This document shows positions 57,904 to 64,000 of a DNA stretch of 64,000 nucleotides, one piece after another. The translations under genes were made by a program, and so were the position numbers. Each line of letters starts with the position of its first letter. The first letter of the stretch is position 1. This stretch comes from CAUZWH01 sp965224275 (GTDB lineage: Bacteria > Pseudomonadota > Alphaproteobacteria > SHVV01). Below the pieces are notes generated by a model. It made no database searches. It was not told the DNA's origin and was given only the letters and a program-made list of their open reading frames with translations. The DNA lies in the NCBI GenBank assembly GCA_965224275.1, contig CBDCYR010000006.1, positions 186,001-250,000 on the forward strand. Direction: 5' to 3'.

Positions 57904-58469
57904 TGGAAACCAACTCGGTTCCGATGTTGGTGCTGCTCGATCGCGACGGTGTGCTAAACACCGAACGGCGCGGCTACGTCACGTCGCCGCAAGATCTCGA
58001 ACTGGTGCCTGGCGCGGCGTTGGCCCTCGCTCGGTTAAACCGAGCCGGGGTCGACACGGCCCTGATAACCAACCAATCGGCGGTCGGTCGAAAGATCATC
58101 GATTGCGACCAACTCGAGAGCATTCATGCCAGGTTGGCGGCGCTTTTGTCTGAGTGTGGGGCCCATCTGGATTCAATTCTGGTCTGCACCGACCCGCCCT
58201 GGGCCGCCACCGCGCGTCGCAAACCGAACCCTGGGATGGTGTGGCAGGCCCTCGCCAGGTTTGGCGCACTGCCGGCCGATGCGGTCCTGATCGGCGACGA
58301 CCTGCGCGATCTCGAAGCCGCGGCAAAAGCGGGTTGCCAGCGGATTCTGGTGCGGACCGGCAAGGGTAGGGAAATTGAAGCCGCGGGTCTGCCGCGCCAC
58401 GTCCTGCCGGTCTTGATTCACGACGATCTGGCAGCCGCAGTCAACCATTTGCTTGAGCCGACGCATTGA
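57903..58469 (+). CDS. HAD-IIIA family hydrolase, GmhB-like
   Basis: HAD phosphatase of 188 aa, nearest to D-glycero-D-manno-heptose-1,7-bisphosphate 7-phosphatase. Motif I DRDGVLN, motif II TNQSAVG, motif III around RRKPNPGM and IV IGDDLRDLEAA. The zinc loop CxH-x-C of GmhB is missing; only one Cys (CTDPPW) is left there, so heptose-phosphatase activity needs caution. It begins at GTG 57903 inside the stop of ftsX and ends TTGA-overlapping the YdcF gene, thus a tight operon of ftsE-ftsX-HAD-YdcF-PlsC. Confidence 0.87.
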   Translation: METNSVPMLVLLDRDGVLNTERRGYVTSPQDLELVPGAALALARLNRAGVDTALITNQSAVGRKIIDCDQLESIHARLAALLSECGAHLDSILVCTDPPWAATARRKPNPGMVWQALARFGALPADAVLIGDDLRDLEAAAKAGCQRILVRTGKGREIEAAGLPRHVLPVLIHDDLAAAVNHLLEPTH

Positions 58470-59101
58470 GAACACCGTTGTTTCGAGAAATACCGAGGCG
58501 ATCGCCGGGTTTGCGAATCGTTGCCTGGACAGCAGCTGCGCTGTTGGCGATCGCGCTGCTTTGGGTCGGTGGTTTCTTGTGGTTCACCGGCAACCTCGAT
58601 CGCCGGGTCGTCAACACCAACCAGGAAACCGATGCGATCGTCGTGCTGACCGGCGGCAGCGGGCGCCTCGAAGCCGGATTCACCCTCCTCGCCGAGCGGC
58701 GCACCAAGAAATTGTTCGTATCCGGTGTCGGCCCTGCGACGTCGCGCGAGCAGATCCGCCGCCTCATGCAGCAATCACCGGAACGCTTCGCGTGCTGCGT
58801 CGTGTTGGGACGCGACGCACGCGACACGGTTGGCAACGCCGTCGAGACCGCGGCGTGGATACGCCAGCAATCTTTTGCCTCCCTCCGATTGGTGACCGGC
58901 AGCTATCATATGCCACGCAGCCTGATCGAGTTTCGACGCGCGATGCCATCGGTTACGGTAGTGCCACATCCGGTTTTCCCCGAGCACGTCAAACTCGATC
59001 GATGGTGGGAGTGGCCGGGGACCGCTGTTTTGATGGCTGAGGAATACACCAAGTTCCTTTTCAGTTTGGTACGTGCGCGCGTCACCAGGCCCAGCAATTG
59101 A
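58466..59101 (+). CDS. YdcF family (DUF218) membrane protein
   Basis: Protein of 211 aa with one N-terminal transmembrane helix (IVAWTAAALLAIALLWVGGFLWF) and a DUF218 domain in the periplasm: TDAIVVLTGGSGRLEAGF, SGVGPATSREQIRR, GRDARDTVGNAVETAAW and TGSYHMPRSLIEFRRA. This is the same family as E. coli SanA/ElyC, tied to envelope and cell wall precursor functions. Translation starts at TTG 58466, overlapping the HAD stop. Confidence 0.92.
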   Translation: MRTPLFREIPRRSPGLRIVAWTAAALLAIALLWVGGFLWFTGNLDRRVVNTNQETDAIVVLTGGSGRLEAGFTLLAERRTKKLFVSGVGPATSREQIRRLMQQSPERFACCVVLGRDARDTVGNAVETAAWIRQQSFASLRLVTGSYHMPRSLIEFRRAMPSVTVVPHPVFPEHVKLDRWWEWPGTAVLMAEEYTKFLFSLVRARVTRPSN

Positions 59102-59132
59102 GCCTTGGCGTAAGCGAAAGAGCCTGAATTCG

Positions 59133-59837
59133 ATGGCCTTACGGTCTGCCCTGTTCAACGTCCTTTTCTACGGCTGGGCCGCGACCGTCGCGCTGCTGTT
59201 TTCCCCGACACTTTTCCTACCACGCAAATATTCCCAACCCGCGCAGACGCTGTGGGCGAAGGGGTTGGTGTGGCTGCTGCGCACGATCGTCGGTATCAGA
59301 ATGGAGATCCGCGGTCTCCAACATATCGCCGCCGGGCCGGTTCTTGTCGCGTCAAAACATCAGAGCGCGTGGGAGACCGTTATCTTTCACCTCCTCCTTG
59401 ACGATCCGGTCATGATCATCAAGCGCGAGCTTTTCTGGATTCCTCTCTACGGTTGGTACGCCCTTAAGTGGCGCATGATCGGCATCGATCGCAGCGGCCG
59501 CGCGCGGGCCCTAAAAAAGATGGTGGCCGCAGCGCGCGCCGCGGTCGGAGATGGCCGCTCGATCGTTATTTTCCCCGAGGGTACGCGTACCCAGGTTGGC
59601 AACCGGTTGCCTTACCTACCTGGTGTCGCGGCCCTTTATAAGGCGCTGGCAATACCGGTCGTGCCGGTGGCACTGAATTCGGGCCTGTATTGGCCGCGAC
59701 GGGGATTTACCAAACAAGCGGGCACGATCATCCTGGAGTTTCTCCCACCCATTGAGGCGGGCCTGCCGCGCAAGCAATTCACGCCGCTCCTTGAATCGCG
59801 GATTGAGGAAGCAAGTTCGGATTTGCTCCCGCACTGA
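59133..59837 (+). CDS. lysophospholipid acyltransferase (PlsC-like)
   Basis: 1-acyl-sn-glycerol-3-phosphate acyltransferase family protein of 234 aa. Motif I is HQSAWET (the HX4D box with Glu in place of Asp, usual in alphaproteobacterial members), motif II KRELFWIPLYGW, motif III FPEGTRT and motif IV VPVALNSG. N-terminal membrane helix (LFYGWAATVALLFSPTLFL). ATG 59133 is used. It ends the ftsEX envelope operon; it makes phosphatidic acid or remodels lipids. Confidence 0.93.
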   Translation: MALRSALFNVLFYGWAATVALLFSPTLFLPRKYSQPAQTLWAKGLVWLLRTIVGIRMEIRGLQHIAAGPVLVASKHQSAWETVIFHLLLDDPVMIIKRELFWIPLYGWYALKWRMIGIDRSGRARALKKMVAAARAAVGDGRSIVIFPEGTRTQVGNRLPYLPGVAALYKALAIPVVPVALNSGLYWPRRGFTKQAGTIILEFLPPIEAGLPRKQFTPLLESRIEEASSDLLPH

Positions 59838-60093
59838 CGCTGGTTGCCGCGCGGGTGGCCCCGTCACCGACCTGTCTCGATTGTGGATAACCACGATTAA
59901 GATAATTATTTCAATCCACTAGCGTATCATCTACTGGGGGTAAACATGTTGAAACATAACGAGAACATTTAGGTTGATTTCATGGCGGAAGGCATTACAT
60001 TGGCGGGGGCCGCCAATTGATTGGCAGGCTCAATCGCGCTTGTGACGACAACCGAGCGCTGACGATGCCCGAGCGGCATCTCGAAGCAGGGGA

Positions 60094-62424
60094 TTGACCG
60101 TGCCGAGCGTTGCGCCGATTTCGCAGCAAATTTGGGACATGAAGTATCGGCTCAAAGGAGCCGACGGAACCCCCATCGACCGCACGATCGAGGACACTTG
60201 GCGGCGTGTGGCCCAAGCTCTCGCGGCGCCCGAAACCGACCGCGAGCTGTGGTCGGAACGGTTCTATCAGGCGATGGAGGGGTTTCGTGTTCTTCCAGCC
60301 GGGCGGATTTTGGCCGGCGCCGGTACCGACCGACGCGTGACCCTGTTCAATTGCTTCGTGATGGGGACCATCTCCGACGACATGGAGGGGATTTTCCAAG
60401 CTCTCAAAGAAGCCGCCCTCACGATGCAACAAGGCGGTGGCATCGGCTACGATTTTTCCACCCTCCGACCTAGCGGTGCACCCGTCGCCGGTGTTGGTGC
60501 CGACGCGTCGGGTCCGCTTAGTTTTATGGACGTGTGGGATGCGATGTGCCGAACCATCATGTCCGCCGGCTTCCGCCGCGGCGCCATGATGGGGACGATG
60601 CGCTGCGATCACCCCGACATCGAGGATTTTATCCGCATCAAGCACGATGCCGGTCGCCTACGCATGTTCAACCTCTCGGTGCTGGTTACCGACGCTTTCA
60701 TGACGGCCGTCACCGAGGATGGCCCCTGGGAGCTTCAGTTCGGCGGCACGGTTTACAAAGTGCTGCCGGCTCGTGAGCTGTGGGAGCAGATCATGCGGGC
60801 TACATTTGCTTACGCCGAGCCTGGCGTGATTTTTATCGACCGTATCAATCGAGCCAATAATCTTGACTATTGTGAGACCATCAGTGCCACCAATCCGTGT
60901 GGTGAACAGCCGCTACCGCCCTATGGCGCCTGCTTGCTGGGGTCGATCAATCTGGCGGTCCTGGTTGCCGATCCGTTCACCGACGACGCCACCCTCGATG
61001 TCGCGGCGCTACGCGAGTTAACCGGCACCGCGGTACGCATGCTCGATAATGCGATCGACGTCTCGCATTTCCCACTGCCGCAACAGGAACACGAGGCCAT
61101 CGCCAAGCGCCGGATCGGACTCGGGGTTACCGGCCTCGCCGATGCCCTCATCCTGTGCGGTGCCCGCTATGGATCAAAGCGCGCTATCGAACTCACCGAA
61201 GCCTGGCTCGGTGAGCTGCGGCGTAGCGCCTACCTCGCCTCAGCCAAGCTGGCCGGCGAAAAGGGTGCATTTCCGCTCTACGATGCCGATCAATATCTGG
61301 CCGGGGGCACGCTATCTGCGCTCGACGATGACGTTCGGTTGGAGATTCGCAGCCACGGCATCCGTAATGCCTTGCTCACCTCGGTGGCGCCGACCGGAAC
61401 AATTTCGATCTTTGCCGACAACGTCTCGTCCGGCCTCGAACCGGTCTTTAGCTTCAACTATTCGCGCAACGTTTTGATGCCGGACGGAACCCGGCGTCAG
61501 GAAGAGGTTTCCGACTACGCTTACCGCCTGTACGCGCGTCTGCACCCGCGCACACCACTGACCGATGGTTTCGTCGACGCCCAGACGCTGGCGCCATCTG
61601 ATCATGTCGCCATGCAGGCGGCTGTGCAGCGCTATGTCGATAGTGCCGTCTCGAAAACCATCAACTGTTCCGAAAGCATCGCCTTTGAAGACTTCAAGAA
61701 TGTCTACACCCAGGCATATGACGCCGGTTGTAAGGGCTGCACGACCTACCGCCCGAACGACGTAACCGGCGCCGTGCTCGAAGCGCGCCGCGATCCTGCG
61801 ACCGAAAATCAGGCCGAGCTCCCGCTCAATGAGCCGATCCCCAGACCCGAGGACGTATTTGAGGCCGGCGGCGTGGTTTATATGACCAAGCCACTCGATC
61901 GGCCCGGTGTCCTGCCGGGATCGACCTACAAGATCAAATGGCCCGAAAGCGATCACGCGATCTACATCACGGTCAACGACGTGATCACCGACAGCCGCCG
62001 TCGACCGTTCGAGGTGTTTATCAATTCGAAGAATACCGAACACTTTGCCTGGACCGTCGCCCTGACACGGATGATTAGCGCGGTGTTCCGCCGCGGCGGC
62101 GACGTTTCGTTCGTGGTCGACGAACTGAAAGCCGTGTTCGATCCGCGCGGCGGGCAATGGGTTGACGGAAAATATGTCCCGTCATTGTTGGCCCAGATCG
62201 GCAGCGTCATCGAACAACACATGATCGAGATTGGATTTCTTCCCAAACCGGGTGACGAAGAAACTGAGAAGGCCGAGCTCGCCCAAGCGGTCGGCGGCGC
62301 GGTCGGCGAACAAGGCAATCCGCACACCCGTTTTCGGCAATGCCCACGCTGCGGCCAGGCCGGCCTCGTAAACCAGGAAGGCTGCGATACGTGTGTAAGT
62401 TGCGGCTATTCCAAATGCGGCTAG
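60094..62424 (+). CDS. nrdJ: adenosylcobalamin-dependent ribonucleotide reductase (class II)
   Basis: Class II RNR of 776 aa that turns ribonucleotides to deoxyribonucleotides with adenosylcobalamin, without oxygen demand. Active site: first redox Cys in LFNCFVM, the thiyl-radical Cys and Glu in ATNPCGEQPLPPYGACLLGS, later NCSESIAFEDF, and the C-terminal zinc-ribbon/shuttle region CPRCGQ and CDTCVSCGYSKCG. There is no N-terminal ATP-cone: the catalytic barrel starts within 20 residues. Start TTG 60094 (or GTG 60100). The upstream 256 bp have no gene; a cobalamin riboswitch is not evident. The PduO-type enzyme at 39.3 kb can supply its cofactor. Confidence 0.96.
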   Translation: MTVPSVAPISQQIWDMKYRLKGADGTPIDRTIEDTWRRVAQALAAPETDRELWSERFYQAMEGFRVLPAGRILAGAGTDRRVTLFNCFVMGTISDDMEGIFQALKEAALTMQQGGGIGYDFSTLRPSGAPVAGVGADASGPLSFMDVWDAMCRTIMSAGFRRGAMMGTMRCDHPDIEDFIRIKHDAGRLRMFNLSVLVTDAFMTAVTEDGPWELQFGGTVYKVLPARELWEQIMRATFAYAEPGVIFIDRINRANNLDYCETISATNPCGEQPLPPYGACLLGSINLAVLVADPFTDDATLDVAALRELTGTAVRMLDNAIDVSHFPLPQQEHEAIAKRRIGLGVTGLADALILCGARYGSKRAIELTEAWLGELRRSAYLASAKLAGEKGAFPLYDADQYLAGGTLSALDDDVRLEIRSHGIRNALLTSVAPTGTISIFADNVSSGLEPVFSFNYSRNVLMPDGTRRQEEVSDYAYRLYARLHPRTPLTDGFVDAQTLAPSDHVAMQAAVQRYVDSAVSKTINCSESIAFEDFKNVYTQAYDAGCKGCTTYRPNDVTGAVLEARRDPATENQAELPLNEPIPRPEDVFEAGGVVYMTKPLDRPGVLPGSTYKIKWPESDHAIYITVNDVITDSRRRPFEVFINSKNTEHFAWTVALTRMISAVFRRGGDVSFVVDELKAVFDPRGGQWVDGKYVPSLLAQIGSVIEQHMIEIGFLPKPGDEETEKAELAQAVGGAVGEQGNPHTRFRQCPRCGQAGLVNQEGCDTCVSCGYSKCG

Positions 62425-62490
62425 AACATTTCAGGATTGCATCGACTCGGCCATCGAGCCCATCGTGAAATGCTCTAGACCGGCGGTCGG

Positions 62491-63051
62491 TTAATCCCCT
62501 GGCGGCAGCGCGCCGCGCCTCGCGTGCACCATTTCAAGAACCGCCCCAAACTTGGCGCCGCCAATGCCGATCGCATTGAGATGGGCGACCGCGTCGGTGA
62601 GGTAGTCGTAGCTTGATCCGCTGGAGCCGACGCCTTCGTCAACCAAAACGCTCATCGCCTCCAACGACAGGTCGCCCGAATACTGGACGCTGTGCCGATT
62701 CACCGTGAAGCAAATACCATCAACGATGCGGCCCGGCACACGTAACCGACATGACGTCGCCCGATAGGTGTCGCGCCGTAGTTCCCGCCACGTGAGGTAG
62801 TCGACGACATCGGGGGCATCTGCGGCAGCGACACGGTAAGCTCGGCCGACGCACGATCCGCCTACCTTTAATCCCATTACCAAACCAGGGCTGTCGGGTG
62901 TCCCTCGATGAATCATCGAGCGCACGCACAGGGCTCGGTGGTATCCGAACAAACGTGCCGCATGCGCCTCGGCATAGGTGAACCCGGGCCGCCACATGAG
63001 CGATCCGTAGCCAAACACCCAGATGTCACACCCTAACCGGCTCGGAAACAT
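62491..63051 (-). CDS. gamma-glutamylcyclotransferase (ChaC-like)
   Basis: Protein of 186 aa with the ChaC fold. It begins with DIWVFGYGSLMWRPGF, the YGSLMW motif that binds the gamma-glutamyl group, and has LVMGLKVGGSCVGRAYRV and the later Glu in WRELRRDTYRA. ChaC enzymes break glutathione into 5-oxoproline and Cys-Gly. Convergent with nrdJ, and divergent from the DUF2125 gene. Cytoplasmic. Confidence 0.92.
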   Translation of the reverse strand: MFPSRLGCDIWVFGYGSLMWRPGFTYAEAHAARLFGYHRALCVRSMIHRGTPDSPGLVMGLKVGGSCVGRAYRVAAADAPDVVDYLTWRELRRDTYRATSCRLRVPGRIVDGICFTVNRHSVQYSGDLSLEAMSVLVDEGVGSSGSSYDYLTDAVAHLNAIGIGGAKFGAVLEMVHARRGALPPGD

Positions 63052-63131
63052 TTGCTGCTATCAACGCCGTTGCACCTGAATCGACACTGACGTAGCCGCT
63101 GGGGATTGCGGCGTCTATAAACTTTCGAGTC

Positions 63132-64000
63132 ATGACGATCCAACGCCGACGGACGATCTGGATTATCGCGATGAGCAGCCCGATCATCGCAGCGGTCCTT
63201 TACAGCGCCTATTGGTTCGTCGCCGCCGAGCAGCTGAAGATCACGATCGGCAGATGGCAGGAAGAACAGCGTATGTCGGGCATTTATTGGGATCACCGGG
63301 GACTTCGCATCGATGGCTTCCCCGGTGCGTTTCGCGTAACGGTCGACGCGGCGCATGCCGAGCGGCGAACGGCGATGTTGTCGTGGTCGTGGTCGAGCCA
63401 GCGTCTCGTCGCGCACACCGGTCCGTGGTCTTTCACATCGGTTCGTGGCGAGATCACTGGCGATCAAAGCCTCGTCATCCAGAACCCTGCGACCACGGTG
63501 AGCTATCGCGCGGCAGCTGAGAGCGCCACCTTTTCTGTTACCACAGCAAGCCGAGATAACCGCGCGACGTTGAGACTGCGCGGCGCAAAGATTGTCAGCG
63601 ATCGCTTTCGCGGATCGCTGACAATGGACGGCGGCGACCTCACTGTCGTCCTGGGGCAGGCGAGCGGCGATAGCAATTTGATCGTCGACCTCGACGCTTC
63701 CGGGGTCCAACCACCCCTATCGGCTGTTCGTCTCACCCAAGCCATCGATCGCGTCAGCCTGCGCGCCATCTGGACCGGCGCAATCCCCGCAACGCTGTCC
63801 TATGCAGCGCTATCCGAATGGCGCGACGGCGGGGGCGCGGTCGAGTTGCCGCGGGCATTCCTCAAATTTGGCGACGTAAGCGTGTCGGCCGACGGGACCT
63901 TGGCGCTCGACGAAGCGATGCGCCCTGTAGCCGCATTCAAAGCGCAGGTGCAAGGTTTCGAAACGGCGTTACAGATATTGACCGAGGCGCAGGACCTGTC
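63132..64000 (+). CDS. DUF2125 domain-containing protein (truncated by the window edge)
   Basis: Open from ATG 63132 to the end of the window without stop, at least 289 codons. N-terminal membrane anchor (TIWIIAMSSPIIAAVLYSAYW), then the start of DUF2125: GRWQEEQRMSGIYWDHRGLRI-type segment, GFPGAFRVTV, and repeated beta strands. DUF2125 proteins are alphaproteobacterial, likely periplasmic with a single helix anchor, and of unknown role. The C-terminal end is outside the window. Confidence 0.85.
   Translation, partial: MTIQRRRTIWIIAMSSPIIAAVLYSAYWFVAAEQLKITIGRWQEEQRMSGIYWDHRGLRIDGFPGAFRVTVDAAHAERRTAMLSWSWSSQRLVAHTGPWSFTSVRGEITGDQSLVIQNPATTVSYRAAAESATFSVTTASRDNRATLRLRGAKIVSDRFRGSLTMDGGDLTVVLGQASGDSNLIVDLDASGVQPPLSAVRLTQAIDRVSLRAIWTGAIPATLSYAALSEWRDGGGAVELPRAFLKFGDVSVSADGTLALDEAMRPVAAFKAQVQGFETALQILTEAQDL

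Noticed and set aside
59838..60093. Cobalamin riboswitch or NrdR box before nrdJ
   Set aside because: No B12-box-like sequence or paired NrdR palindromes could be found by eye; the short GTGGATAACCAC repeat there is too weak.
1..64000. CRISPR array or toxin-antitoxin pair
   Set aside because: No regularly spaced repeats with unique spacers and no recognisable toxin or antitoxin pair were found; the short tandem repeats have no spacers.

Overview
The window is high-GC bacterial DNA, most likely from a free-living alphaproteobacterium of a Rhodospirillales-like lineage. The order argH - small LptM-type lipoprotein - lysA - TIGR02302 membrane protein - hpt - MJ0042 zinc-ribbon protein - ftsE - ftsX - HAD phosphatase - YdcF - PlsC is typical of that group. 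So are the HIG1-type protein, PduO-type cobalamin adenosyltransferase and etfB-etfA-hbd neighbourhood, the YqaA-dsbB-coq7 cluster and the DUF2125 gene at the right edge. This placement is inferred from gene content and order, not from a phylogeny.

Layout. 1-14.5 kb: a catabolic/transport region with a 2-oxoglutarate dioxygenase, an NMT1/SsuA-type ABC importer with two permeases, a GST, a metallo-hydrolase-like protein and SnoaL pair, a luciferase-like monooxygenase, an NCS2 purine permease, an opine dehydrogenase coupled to a 4Fe-4S reductase-like protein, RidA, a YeeE/YedE transporter and a secreted cyclase-family hydrolase. 14.6-17.1 kb: an IS91-type element made of a tyrosine recombinase and a HUH transposase. 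17.4-22.6 kb: a VPLPA/PEP-CTERM-type surface protein, a flavin reductase, an amidohydrolase, a two-domain VOC protein and an orphan flagellin with a CtrA-like box. 22.7-28.0 kb: a decayed accessory region. It holds a holin-like tail, a pyrF-like gene and a 3-kb remnant island bounded by a 70-bp near-perfect repeat of the 3' half of tRNA-Leu(CAA). Inside the island are an integrase remnant, an IS1595 element sitting in a membrane coiled-coil gene, and a nonsense-mutated endonuclease I gene.

28-54.7 kb is mostly core metabolism. It contains a ketopantoate-reductase-like protein, an MFS carrier, SDRs, DsbB, Coq7, an HNH protein, an esterase, a three-subunit nitrile hydratase/thiocyanate hydrolase-like cluster with divergent amidase-like gene, a fumarylacetoacetate-hydrolase family protein, a cobalamin adenosyltransferase, a stress protein, an adenylate cyclase with TPRs, TenA, ETF, 3-hydroxyacyl-CoA dehydrogenase, a TlpA thioredoxin, ArgH, LptM and LysA. 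Two tandem IS5-family copies separate lptM from lysA. 54.8-64 kb holds hpt, ftsEX, envelope genes, a B12-dependent ribonucleotide reductase, a ChaC-like protein and a DUF2125 gene cut by the window edge.

Two otherwise normal genes (an SDR near 34.49 kb and a HIG1-type protein near 39.21 kb) each show an apparent single-base deletion; these could be real mutations or assembly errors. No CRISPR array, rRNA or convincing riboswitch was seen.
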